From assembly GCA_963662155.1 (NCBI GenBank), contig OY759267.1:32282976-32346975 (forward strand): a stretch of 64,000 nucleotides of DNA, read 5' to 3'. Position numbers and translations under genes: made by a program. Shown here piece by piece: positions 31,801-43,468 of the stretch. Within the stretch, counting starts at the first letter, position 1. Each line of letters opens with the position of its first letter. Under the pieces are notes generated by a model. It was given only the letters and a program-made list of their open reading frames with translations. It was not told the DNA's origin and did not search any database. The stretch comes from Lamellibrachia columna (taxonomy: Eukaryota; Annelida; Polychaeta; Sabellida; Siboglinidae).

Positions 31801-34665
31801 AGCTGTTATCTGATATGGCCTAGTGAGCTGACGTAACTGTTTCACATGGAAGGTGAGTTGTTTTTGAGGACTCCACTAAGTAGGTTAAGTAATGTTATGC
31901 AATTCGACAAGTTGAGGTGTCTGTCTTTTCAGTAATCCACACTCAAAGGTGATATTTGGGTCTGTTTACATAGGTGTATTGTGGCACAAGGTAAAAAATT
32001 ATTATAACTTTCAGTATGGAATAACAACTGGCTATATAGAATTTGATTACAGTACACATGCTGGACTATTCCAAAAAATATGTTACATGTTCATTCGAGT
32101 GAGCTGAAAAAGTGAGTGTATAAGAGTATCGTACTAGAATACAGTCTGTCTCAAGCTGAAGTAACTCATATATGTGTGTTCTGCCCACCACAGGTGGTGG
32201 TTCCTTGTGTATGTAAGCAACTCCAACAACTAGGTAGGACATAGATTTTTTGCATGAATGCATGATTTTCATTTACCTTTATCAACAGTCTAAATTTAAA
32301 AAAATTCTGCATATTTACCATTTTTATTTGGGGTAAGACCACAGTTGACCTTCCTGTTTACTGTTTCACACGAATGTAGGGCACGCGAAATTGTGAAATG
32401 TGAACTTAATAAATTCATATTATTTGACATGAGTGCCTTTGAGCATGAATATTCACAGGTTTGTTTATAGAAGCTATTGGCTGTGAAATAGTGCATTTTT
32501 TGGAGAGTTTAACTGGCGGAGGAATTTATGGGAATTGTTCTGCTATGGGCCACGTGGGCGCATGAATACACGTCGGAAACTGCCAGCAATCCTGAAGGAG
32601 TGGTTTGCACCACACTGTCAAAGTCATCCTGGCTTAGCAGTGGCAACCAAACCACACTGCTAACCCCACTGGTTTCCTGTTGGATTGCTGCATCTGATGG
32701 TTTGTGGTAACAGTGGCCTGTCTTGAAGCCACCAATTTTCATCTTAATTTCACCAGCAGGTGGACATTTCTCCTCACTCTTTCTACTACTACTACTACTA
32801 TCATGTGTTGTCTCCTCCATTTTAAAATTCCAGGTAAATCCAAATAAAATTACTAATGAAAGTGACAAAACCGTTATCTGAATGCAAAGACATCTAATCC
32901 ACCTGAGAAACCAGATGACAGTGACAGGACACCAGTATATTAAGGGGGGGACATCTTCAAACTAGTGCAGCCTCCCTCTGATAAGTTACATAAAAGCAGA
33001 ACAATTCACATTATAATATAATTACTTAGCAGTCAACTTTTGTTTATTTCAGTTAATTAGACACAGTCACCTTTACTCAAGTCCATATGAAGAGCACACT
33101 TCTATTGGGAGTTGAGAAAATCCTGGACAGGCCCAGCTGTTATCTGATATGGCCTAGTGAGCTGAAGTAACTGTTTCACATGGAAGGTGAGTTGTTTTTG
33201 AGGACTCCACTAAGTAGGTTATGTAATGTTATGCTATTCGACAAGTTGAGGTGTCTGTCTTTTCAGTAATCCACAGTCAAAGGTGATATTTGGGTCTGTT
33301 TACATAGGTGTATTGTGGTTCCAGGTAAAAAATTATTATAACTTTCAGTATGGAATAACAACTGGCTATATAGAATTTGATTACAGAACACATGCTGGAC
33401 TATTCCAAAAATTATGTTACAAGTTCATTCGAGTGAGCTGAAAAAGTGAGTGTATTCGAGTATCGTACTAGAATACAGACTGTCTCAAGCTGAAGTAGCT
33501 CAAATATGTGTGTTCTGCCCACCACAGGTGGTGGTTCCTTGTGTATGTAAGCAACTCCAACAACTAGGTAGAACATAGATTTTTTGCATGAATGCATGAT
33601 TTTCATTTACCTTTATCAACAGTCTAAGTTATAAAAAAATTCTGCACAGTTACCATTTTTATTTGGGGTAAGACCACAGTTGACCTTCCTGTTTACTGTT
33701 TCACACGAATGTAGGGCACGCGAAATTGTGAAATGTGAAATTAATAAATTCATATTATGTGACACGAGTGCCTTTGAGCATGAATATTCACAGGTTTGTT
33801 TATAGAAGCTATTGGCTATGAAATAATGCATTTTTTTGAGAGTTTAACTGGCTGAGGGATTTATGGGAATTTTTCTGCTATGGGCCACGTGGGCGCATGA
33901 ATACACGTCGGAAACTGCCAGCAATCCTGAAGGAGTGGTTTGCACCACTCTGTCAAAGTCATCCTGGCTTAGCCGTGGCCACCAAACCCCATTGCTAACC
34001 CCACTGGGTTCCTGTTGGATTGCTGCATCTGATGGTTTTTGGTAACAGTGGCCGGTTTTGAAGCCACCAATTTTCATCTTAATTCCACCAGCAGGTGGAC
34101 ATTTCTCCACACTCTTTCTACTACTACTACTACTATCATGTGTTGTCTCCTCCATTTTAAAATCCCAGGTAAATCCAAGTAAAATTACTAATGAAAGTGA
34201 CAAAACCGTTATCTGAATGCAAAGACGTCTAATCCACCTGAGAAACCAGATGACAGTGACAGGAGACCAGTATATTAGGGGGGGAGTGGGGACATCTTCA
34301 AACTAGTGCAGCCTCCCTCTGATAAGTTACATCAAAGCAGAACAAGTCACATTATAATATAATTACTTAGCAGTCAACTTTTGTTTATTTCAGTTAATTA
34401 GACACAGTCACCTTTACTCAAGTCCATATGAAGAGCACACATCTATTGGGAGTTGAGAAAATCCTGGACAGGCCCAGCTGTTATCTGATATGGCCTAGTG
34501 AGCTGACGTAACTGTTTCACATGGAAGGTGAGTTGTTTTTGAGGACTCCACTAAGTAGGTTATGTAATGTTATGCAATTCGACAAGTTGAGGTGTCTGGC
34601 TTTTCAGTAATCCACACTCAAAGGTGATATTTGGGTCTGTTTACATAGGTGTATTGTGGCACCAG
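22842..34665. repeat. 1.34-kb satellite array 1, right part
   Basis: Continues the fourth repeat (to 23565), then repeats 23566-24901, 24902-26239, 26240-27580, 27581-28920, 28921-30259, 30260-31602, 31603-32943 and 32944-34277, with a partial one to 34665, all in one orientation. The MULE-derived minus-strand frame is open for 103-151 codons in most repeats. The repeat near 31295 has a one-base loss after VWL. Variants alternate: RKSVEK, RYSEEK and RKSEEK serine-tail types recur at non-adjacent repeats. The array ends where LINE sequence resumes at 34678. Confidence 0.95.
24468..24923 (-). pseudogene. Representative truncated MULE N-terminal ORF in the satellite
   Basis: One 151-codon example, of which the part from MEETTHD at 24780 is homologous to the MULE transposase N-terminus. 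It reads a serine run, KCPPAGGIKMKIGGFKTGHC, VWLPRLSQDDFDRVVQTTPS and GLLAVSD, then leaves homology at the satellite junction and ends VYSCAHVAHSR...NPSAS. Equivalent frames lie at 14531-14851, 15902-16129, 17075-17434, 23132-23491, 25806-26261, 27144-27572, 28487-28942, 29826-30185, 31295-31528, 32509-32868 and 33844-34203. The part before MEETTHD is translated from non-coding 5' flank, including the G tract. No catalytic domain remains. Whether any is expressed is unknown. Confidence 0.5.
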
Positions 34666-34677
34666 GTAAAAAAATAT

Positions 34678-35262
34678 ACTTTCCTTTTTAGATTTTTCAA
34701 AATGTTTCTGTCCAACATGACTCCCTCTACCTTTCCCCGAGCATTCGCTCCCTGTTGTATCCGGCATCGCATTTCTACCTCTGAATGCTCATCCTCATTA
34801 ACCATTCCTCCAAGTTACACAAAGCCATCCACTTGGTTGAACTCCTCATCATCCAAACTAATGTTCAAGTCTTCTCTCTGATGTCAAACACACATCTCTT
34901 CTGTCTTCTCCCGGCTCATTATCGGTCCGTGCTTCTTGAACATCCCCTTCCATTGCTCCAACACTTCCTGTAGTTCTTGTTTTTTGTCTGCTATCATGGC
35001 CAGATCGTTTGCATACATCCCCTTCCTAAGAACATCCTTCATGCTGATATTCCTGCTGATTAGTGCCACCACCATGATAAAGAGTAAAGGGTCATTTCCT
35101 TGCCTCTAACCGATGTTAACTTTAAACTCTTCCGACGACCCATATCCAACCACAACTCTTGTTTTTGTTCTCAGGAACATGACAGTTATGGGTGTTGCAC
35201 GCCATGACACAGAACTGACTAAATACCACCAACTCATTACAAAGTCAGACTCCCAGATAAGT
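34678..35262 (-). pseudogene. RT-type LINE fragment A, second copy
   Basis: Counterpart of 5062-5646 with several substitutions (for example EQWKGMF instead of EQWKRMF). It carries the same degenerate YAND catalytic box and the same in-frame TAG before the GNDPLLF block. It directly follows the satellite. Together with fragment C at 13255-13479 it forms the two halves of one LINE copy around array 1. Confidence 0.7.
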
Positions 35263-35370
35263 CAGGCTCCCAGATAACTTATTTTGTAATTTCTGTAAAC
35301 TATTATAATGATCAAACTACAACACTGACTGATATGTATTGCCTGTATAGACTTGATATCATCATTCCAG

Positions 35371-35543
35371 GTGCCACCATCAAACCTCAGTCACAAAAGT
35401 CAGTACACAACATGACTACATCAGTGGACGACACAGAGCCATTCGATTACACAACAATTGACGTACCAGCAGTAAAGACGTCACGACAGGACGGCGTCGG
35501 TGTCACCTGGGACAAACCACACAAGGATGAGAAGTTCGACAGC
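35371..35543 (+). CDS. Candidate host-like exon, open copy
   Basis: A 173-bp stretch lies between a good acceptor (cttgatatcatcattccag, ends 35370) and a consensus donor (gtaagttc at 35544). The frame (entering in phase 1) reads ATIKPQSQKSVHNMTTSVDD, TEPFDYTTIDVPAVKTSRQD and GVGVTWDKPHKDEKFDS without stops. It is hydrophilic with a YTTI (YxxI) motif, which could suit a cytoplasmic tail. No family is recognised and the gene to which it would belong is not identified. The paralogue at 5755-5908 is frameshifted by 14- and 5-bp losses, so this is the better preserved copy. Confidence 0.35.
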
Positions 35544-35565
35544 GTAAGTTCTTGGCTCATGCTGA

Positions 35566-36281
35566 TTATTGCACTCACAGCCAAGTCAGTCTTTACGCAG
35601 ACATTACAGCTTACTTGAAGTGTAAAGCGATTGTTGTGCTCACAGCACAGTCAGTCTTTACACAGATATTACAGCTTACTTGAAGTGTAAAGTGATTGTT
35701 GTACTCACAGCCAAGTCAGTCTATACACAGATATTACAGCTTAGTTGAAGTGTCAAGTGATTGTTGTACTCACAGCCCAGTCAGTCTTTATTCCGACATT
35801 ACAGGTGACACGAATTGAAAAATTATTCTTCCACTCACATACCAGTGAGTCTTTATATAGGCCATACAACTGACTCAAAGTGTCAAATAATTATTGCACT
35901 TACATACCAGTGAGTCTCTATACAGATATAACAGCTGACTTGTAGTGTAAAGTGATTGTTGTACTCACAGCCAAGTCAGTCTTTACACATATATTACAGC
36001 TTAGTTGAAGTGTCACGTGATTGTTGTACTCACAGCCCAGTCAGTCTTTATTCCGACATTACAGCTGACAAGAATTGAAAAATTATTCTTCCACTCACAT
36101 ACCAGTGAGTCTTTATATAGGCCATACAACTGACTCAAAGTGTCAAATAATTATTGCACTTACATACCAGTGAGTCTCTATACAGATATAACAGCTGACT
36201 TGTAGTGTAAAGTGATTTTTGCACTCGCAACCCGGTTAGTCTTTCACGGACATTACAGCTTACTAGAAGTGTAAAGAGCTT
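35566..36281 (+). repeat. 65-bp minisatellite, 11 copies, with 4-unit higher-order repeat
   Basis: Eleven units of the repeat seen at 5936. Units 3-6 and 7-10 match each other in order, including the variants ttccgacattacag and tatataggccatacaac, forming a 260-bp higher-order repeat. Most of the extra 325 bp relative to unit 1 is explained by this block. Confidence 0.9.
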
Positions 36282-36727
36282 TCTTGCTCGTGCATTAAAA
36301 ACACGCGGGAAGGAGTTGTAGACCGAACTGCCCCAGGTATATGGGTAGCTGTCTTTCCCCAGGGGGCACCAAGATGGCTTTTTGGGGTATTTTTACTGCT
36401 GCAAATGTTGATCCTTTTATGGTCGTCGGCACACTGCTTCAAATGTTCATCCTATCATTCCACTAGTATTCAACAGATGTGTAAAATATATGTAATGTTT
36501 GGTCGAATTATATATATTTTTGGAATGGAACCATTGGTTGATTCAGACAGAAAAGGAAGCATTTAAGTAGACAGGTTTTCTTACACCTATGTGTAACAAG
36601 ATATTTGTAAAAAAAATGTGTAACATATTCACAAGGCCTGCATTAAAAGAAACTGTAGAAAATTTGACCCATTCATTTATTGGCTTTTGGGATGATGAAA
36701 TGACGACATCTGTTAATATCATTGCAG

Positions 36728-36835
36728 ACACAATGGGTCAGCTCTTTACTCCATCTCTCGTGAGTAGTACGTCACCACGAAGAAGTGAGTTGGTTGTTGT
36801 GCATCAATCAGCTGAGATTTTCCCAGAATCATATG
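36728..36835 (+). CDS. Candidate phase 1-1 host-like exon, second copy
   Basis: Same splice-bounded 108-bp frame as at 6739-6846, still open, with two replacements (SAEIFPESYG). Conservation of both splice sites between copies is expected from the recent duplication and is not independent evidence. Confidence 0.3.
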
Positions 36836-37253
36836 GTAAGTGAGCAAGGAATATATATTTAGACTGAATTAATATTACACCATTAATTATTTCAATACTA
36901 TGCGGGAAAGTTCATTTTGGCAAAAGTGTACCCTGTACGTGAAAACGCCCACATACAAATGTATTTATTATTACCTTTGTTAAATTTAATTTATATAAAT
37001 GTTATAACTTATTGTATTATTAAAAAAAATACCGTTGCAGTCGACGGTTCAACATAATGAAGATATTGCCATATGGTTTCTCCTGGAAGTGTTTAAGGAC
37101 AATCAATGCAGACTGTTCTGGCGACACAGCAAATGATCAAGTGTTGACTGAATTAATACCATTCAGTGAACCATGTGTAGGTGTTAAATCTGTTATTGAC
37201 CAGACTTGAGCGGATCTACACACTGGGTAGTGGGTCCAGGAAGTGTATGGAAG

Positions 37254-37678
37254 GAGACCATTTTCTTGCTGAAGCTATCTGCCGCATTTGATACCATTGG
37301 TCACAGGACAACTTATTAAAAGTGTGTCAATGTGGTGTGGCATATCTGGAACAGAGCTGGTTCTCATAATATTTAACTGATAGATGCAAAAGAATGAAGA
37401 TAGCGAATTGTTTCTCAGCTACGCTCCCTACTTCACGTAATGTTCCTCAGGGTGTTTCACTCTCTACGCTACTCTACTTGGCTCAGTTATCCAACGTCAC
37501 AACTTGGATCACCAAGTGTATGCTAATAAATCACAGACCTATGCTATTTTGGCTACATGAGATACAAATCACTTCCAAAACTAGCTCAGGGATTGTCTCC
37601 ACAAAATCTTCCATTGGATGACAGAGACCACATTAAAGTTAAATGCAAGTAAATCCGAGTTAGTTATTATTGGTGGGG
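37254..37678 (+). pseudogene. Fossil CR1/L2-type reverse transcriptase, second copy
   Basis: Counterpart of 7265-7689 with the same motif A, VPQG and LNANKSELVIIGG (here LNASKSELVIIGG) traces and the same in-frame TAA. It decayed before the segmental duplication. Confidence 0.6.
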
Positions 37679-38571
37679 TAAATTTTGCATGTCTATTTGA
37701 ATCGATTAGGTGCGCACAATATGTTGCAAGACGTTTCCTTATGTGTCAGACTTTAGATTGCATGTAGAGAAGCACAGTAAAATCAAAACGTGTGGAAAGC
37801 ATTAGCTTAACAGTGTCGCCTGGCTGTTCTTCGATGAGAAAAAATTTGCATGTTTGCTGGAGTGCCATAAAACACTAATATTATATAGCCTTTTTGTTTA
37901 GGGAGTGACGTAGAGTGATATAATGAAAGCATTGATTTACTAAAATGCAAGGAAGGACATCAACGTAATAATTTACATGTAATTGATTACGGATTGACAG
38001 ACGTTTGCTACGATGACAATAAAACTGATGCCGATTGACCAACTAATGCGAATCGAGAATAATAACCTGAATCTGAATATGTAATGATCGATGTACTTTT
38101 GTTTAAAAAATAAGAGTCCAATGACGTGAGTGACACTTAGCATTATCTGCTATTTGGTTGCACCTCCTATCGGTCGCTGGAGAGACCAATCCACAGTCAC
38201 CGGGTCTCTTATGGTTACATATCGAGCAGCTCTCAGGGGAGAGATTTGTCGGCCCCCAGACCTTCCTGTAGTTCTCCAGCCAAACTACTGACAATCCCTA
38301 TATGTTGAACTTGTAACCTCCTATGACAACACGACAACCCGTTTATATAGTAGGTAAACCTATTTAGCTGAATTTGTGGTGTGAACTCTTGAAACAGGTT
38401 AACTTTACATTTAACTGATATAACAACTACTAATTAAACAATTTAGTTAATTAGAATGTTTCTTATATGGCATAGTTCATGTTGTAATGCTGCAAAGTGT
38501 ATAACATGCATAAATAATATTACTTCTCTATGTTATTGATATTGAATTATGCAGATCTAGTGGTGAAATTA

Positions 38572-38607
38572 TGCGCATGCGCCGGAAGTTATCACTCTAA
38601 GATGGCG
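38572..38607 (+). promoter_or_regulatory. NRF1-ETS-YY1-like promoter module, second copy
   Basis: Identical in sequence and spacing to 8583-8618. The immediate downstream differs by a single substitution (aaccaccc versus aacaaccc). Confidence 0.45.
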
Positions 38608-38628
38608 TCTACTAGAACGTTGGCCGTG

Positions 38629-40619
38629 TAATTGATATCAACAACCCTACAAAACCCTGTCTTAGGAATACAACACACTCCAAGTGGAAAAGGTTTATTA
38701 TTATATTGGCAATAGTATCATCGAACAGTTGTGATAACTGGTATGTCTGTTTATTATCTATGCATCTAGCAATTCCAACCGCCGTTACTTTGTTAACTGT
38801 TACGTTAGCCAACAATAAGCCAAAACGCATAGAAAGTGTCTCGTGTCCTTGCCAGCAACAGTCTAGCCAAATTTTCGTGCGACTAATACACAGTCATGAG
38901 TTGCATCAGAAGCAGAAAAACATAGTTGTCACTAATAAGTAATCTGTCCCAATACATTAATCAAAACTCCATATGAAATGATCAATCGTTTGTAGAATGA
39001 ATAAAATATGTATCAGAATTAAAACCATATCAAATATGTGTACTCCGTAGTACAGATATTATTTATCTACAAAGCCAAATAATGTTTATACACAAATCTT
39101 CCGCATTCTGGTAGGTCACAAAGTCCCTGTTTATAATGCTCCTTTTGTTAGTAGCTGTCTCGAATCATCTCTTTCTTCACCAATTTCGTCCGACTGGCTG
39201 TCAACGCAATGCATTTCTACCTATCTAGATGAGATCAGCTTTTACAGAGAACACCACATGAAGCACGCAGCGTGTGCTATTGATATACAACGTATGTTGA
39301 AGTAGATAACATGCACTCCAACACGGATGTAGCTCACGAAATGCTATCTTGCACACTCCTCCATATTTCTCCAATTGATCATTCTTCGGTCATGGTAGGC
39401 CGTACACCGGATACCAATTTTTGGAAGAAGAATCACCAACTTCGCATGGATTGCTATATAAGACACGCTAAATGCAAGAACTCCCCGCATGCTGGCTGGT
39501 AAACAGGAATGAACCATTGTGGTCTGTTGTCTGTGCTGGCGGAAGTAATCAACGAACTACGACACGCATTGTCCATGCGCTCGGACGGCGTTGTCCTGTT
39601 TGCATAACATAATCTATTGCAGCACCACGCCTTGACACCTGTCAACGCCCTGAATGACGTTGTAATCCTCACTTAGAAGCGCAATTTCTATGTCGCAATT
39701 ATTCTGGTATCCTAATTGTATCGACACATGCGTGTTGTTCTATTGAGGATACGTAATCGTTCTGTTTACAGCAATTTTCTCAACATGGTTACACCAAAAA
39801 ATAATAGTACGCATCAGTTAGTGTACGTTCAGTGTTCAAAGTGTTTTACACTTCACACCTAGCACACCTGTTCATTCCAACTCCATCTCGACTTCTCTGG
39901 GAAGCACTCAGCCATGCTGCAGTTACTGCTCGAAGACCATTCGTACGTATAATCACCACTGCATATAGCCAGATACTCATTCATACAAACGAATGAGCTG
40001 TGGCAACGTTCGGTGAAACAAATTGCCAAAGCTTCGAAACGGCAGCAAGACGGTTCAAGCTAGGGTTTTCACGACTGGGAGCCTGACGTTCTATCTGGAA
40101 CGTTGTCACGCCCCATTCGATGGGAGAGAAGGAGAAGGGTCAGAGAAGAAGCGAGGAAGGGAGAGGAGGCAGCGCGGGAGGGAGATATGCCGTTTGTTTG
40201 TTAATGCAGACATGTACAAGTGTTTAGCAATATTTAATATGGCCATGGTTCGCACCACGGTGTAGCTTACTCATGCGCGCATCTTACTGCTAACACTAGT
40301 ACGAAAAGTAAAATAATAAACCGCACAAAAACAAATGTTGCAACATAGGCCTCTATAGCTCAATGCACATACAAGTTCATATCACGGCATGTGGCTTTTA
40401 TTAAACGTCGGCAGGGAAGCGTGTCTGCGTATCAGTGTTTGTTACACACGTGTATCCTGGTACAAAGTCAACACTTGTGTCGCACGCGGTGTCTTTGATG
40501 GGGAGCGTTGAATGCTATATCAAAGATGACTGATTGTTTGCTATAATGTTTACATCATCTAACGTGTGTCATGGAACGAAACTAGCATTGGTATCGCATC
40601 AAAGAGACGTCGGAGTCGT
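38629..40619. other. Unassigned sequence, second copy
   Basis: Counterpart of 8640-10630 with isolated substitutions. No recognisable gene, RNA or repeat. Confidence 0.4.
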
Positions 40620-40630
40620 GCATCAGTGCT

Positions 40631-40924
40631 TCACTTGACCTGGATGGAGGCAGAGTCTTGTAAGAGCAGTTGCTGTAGACGTGGGCGAATGGATGAAGAT
40701 TGGGTGACGTCGAGCAAGACAAATATGTATTTGGGCAGCGGTTTGATGCTGCCGAGCGCCGTCGTCATCAGTTCGCTGTCGTCGATGAACTGTCGCATCA
40801 AACATACGACCACATTGTCGCCGTTGTCGAAGCCTCCTATTTTCGAGGCGCCGACGTCGTCGCGATCACCGACGTAGAGACGCAATCCCCACTCGTCTTC
40901 GACGTGTTTCAATAGTTGACTGCA
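40631..40924 (-). pseudogene. Possible TIR-like domain remnant, second copy
   Basis: Identical over its length to 10642-10935, including the upstream stop. The same caveat about chance resemblance applies. Confidence 0.25.
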
Positions 40925-41006
40925 AACTTAGCGCGAGATTATCGCGAAGCCGCCCTGGCAATAGACAAAGTTAGCGGCGTGTTGGATTTACAGTGAGCTC
41001 ACAGTT

Positions 41007-43468
41007 GTTCTAATAAATCAGTATTTGTGCTGAGTAGTAATGGCTTATGTTTTGGTAACCAGATTGATTTGTTTAATGTTTTTATTTATACTTTCACTGT
41101 ACATCCTTCTTGTCAAAGGATATTTGATTTTTTATGAGCATGCTGTAGTCAAGAAAAGTACGTCGTTTATATAAGTACAACCATATGGTAAAATGCATAT
41201 TGCTCAAACAAAGATACATATGAGATATTGATTTTTTTTAAATATTTAGCAAATATTCTATTGAAATAATGTTTTTTCTCATAAGCAATTTATACACTGC
41301 TTATGAAAATGTTGACCATATTATTGGGTTTATTAAACATAACTTTTTTTTACCAAACTAACGGTGCTTTTCCTCTTTTTTCACTGATGTTCATGGGTTA
41401 GGTTCAGGTAAAATATTGTCCAGTCATTCTTTCTTCTTTTCTTTCCAAACTTTTTTTATCGGCTGCCCCCTCTCCATCTTTCATCTTCCCCCGATCTTCT
41501 CATATCCCACCTCACGCAGTCCTTCGATCTTAGCTGTTCGTTCCCCTTTTCTTGCATCCTTGATGTTTTTTCAACTTTCTCTTCCACTCTCTTTACTAGT
41601 ATGTCTGCATCCATGCTTACCATGTGGCCTGCCCATTTCAACTTGCTTCTCACCAATCTTCCGGTTGAACTGTTTTGTTGCATCACATATTTCGTCAGGT
41701 CGTTCATCTTTCTTTCGTCAACCCTCTTTGTTCGTGTTATTCGACAAAACCAGAACCAACTTTCAGGTGCTGTTGTTGTTCTGTCAACGCCACTGTCTCC
41801 AGATACAGATTAAGGCATGCTTGTGTAACACAAGCTCTCAGGACTTTCCTTTTCAGCTTTTTCAAAATGTTTCTGTCCAACATGACTCCCTCAACCTTTC
41901 CCCAAGCATTCGCTCCCTGTTGTATCCGGCATCGCATTTCTACCTCTGAATGCTCATCCTCATTAACCATTCCTCCAAATTACACAAAGCCATCCACTTG
42001 GTTGAACTCCTTATCATCCAAACTAATGTTCAAGTCCTCTCTCTGATGTCAAACCCACATCTCTCCTGTCTTCTCCCGGCTCATTATCGGTCCGTGCTTC
42101 TTGAACATCCCCTTCCATTGCTCCAACACTTCCTGTAGTTCTTGTTTTTTGTCTGCTATCATGGCCAGATCGTTTGCATACATCCCCTTCCTAAGAACAT
42201 CCTTCATGCTGATATTCCTGCTGATTAGTGCCACCACCATGATAAAGAGTAAAGGGTCATTTCCTTGCCTCTAATCGATGTTAACTTTAAACTCTTCCGA
42301 CAACCCACATCCAACTACAACTCTTCTTTTTGTTCTCAGGAACATGACAGTTCTGGGTGTTGCTCGCCATGACACAGAACTGACTGAATACAACCAATTC
42401 ATTACAAAGTCAGACTCCCAGATAAGTACAAAAGGTGTTGGAATGAACAGGTCAGCCAGGGAGTGAACTGTTAAGCACGTTGAACAATCCCAAGGAGTGG
42501 ATACAGTGCTGTGTAAACATAACCATGCCTTTACTTTAGATGTTTTTGCAGGTGCTGCGGCAGCCAGGAACAATTTTGGTGGACCAAGAGTAAACAATAT
42601 CAAGGGTCACTTCAATCGGATCGCGCTTGCCTATCCCCACTTTGTGTGTTGGTACAGGTTGGTGTCATAAGTAGACATAACCGCCTTAGAAACAGGCCAT
42701 TCATGGTGCTCTTGCAAATTCATTGGATTATGAGTGAAACAGACATTGCAAAAACTGTAACAATGAATTGTGGGGGAGGGGAGAATGTCACATTAGATTG
42801 AGAAACTAACTTTTAGATTTGTTCTAATAAATCAGTATTTGCGCTGAGTAGTAATGGCTTATGATTTGGTAACCAGATTGATTTGTTTAATGTTTTTATT
42901 TATACTTTCACTGTACATCCTTCTTGACAAAGGATATTTGATTTTTATGAGCATGCTGTAGTCAAGAAGATTACGTCGTTTATATGAGTACAACCATATG
43001 GTAAAATGCATATTGCTCAAACAGAGATACATATGAGAGATTGATTTTGTAAATATTTAGCAAATATTCTATTGAAATAATGTTTTTTCTCATAAGCAAT
43101 TTATACACTGCTTATGAAAATGTTGACCATATTATTGCATTTATTAAACCTAACTTTTTTTTACCAAACTATCGGTGCTTTTCCTCTTTTTTCACTTATG
43201 TTCATGGGTTAGGTTCAGGTAAAATATTGTCGAGTCACTCTTTCTGTTTTATCTTTCCATACTTTTCTATCGGCTGCCCCCTCTCCATCTTTCATCTTGC
43301 CCCTCTCCATCTTTCATCTTGCCCCTCTCAATCATTCATCTTCCCCCGATCTTCTCATATCCCACCTCACGCAGTCCTTCGATCTTAGCTGTTCGTTCCC
43401 CTTTTCTTGCATCCTTTATGTTTTTTCACCTTTCTCTTCCACTCTCTTTACTAGTATGTCTGCATCCA
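41007..43468. repeat. Direct-repeat pair 41007-41612 / 42821-43468, second copy
   Basis: Counterpart of the 11018/12832 pair. It brackets LINE fragment B copy 2 (41449-42425, minus, same TAG and degenerate YADD) and the candidate exon at 42552-42670. The right member again ends at ctgcatcc where the satellite starts. Confidence 0.9.
41449..42425 (-). pseudogene. RT-type LINE fragment B, second copy
   Basis: Same RT-core to C-terminus remnant as 11460-12436, with no additional lesion seen. Confidence 0.75.

Larger units (their letters stand above)
4981..34596. repeat. Tandem segmental duplication, unit 1
   Basis: First copy of the about 29.6-kb duplicated block. From about 7.4 kb onward it is nearly identical to unit 2 (single substitutions hundreds of bases apart), but between 5.0 and 6.9 kb it differs by several percent with indels. 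The true left breakpoint may lie anywhere within MULE/satellite homology at 4288-4981. Confidence 0.95.

Noticed and set aside
13479..34665. CRISPR array
   Set aside because: Repeats are 1.34 kb head-to-tail without short repeat-spacer structure, and the genome is eukaryotic.
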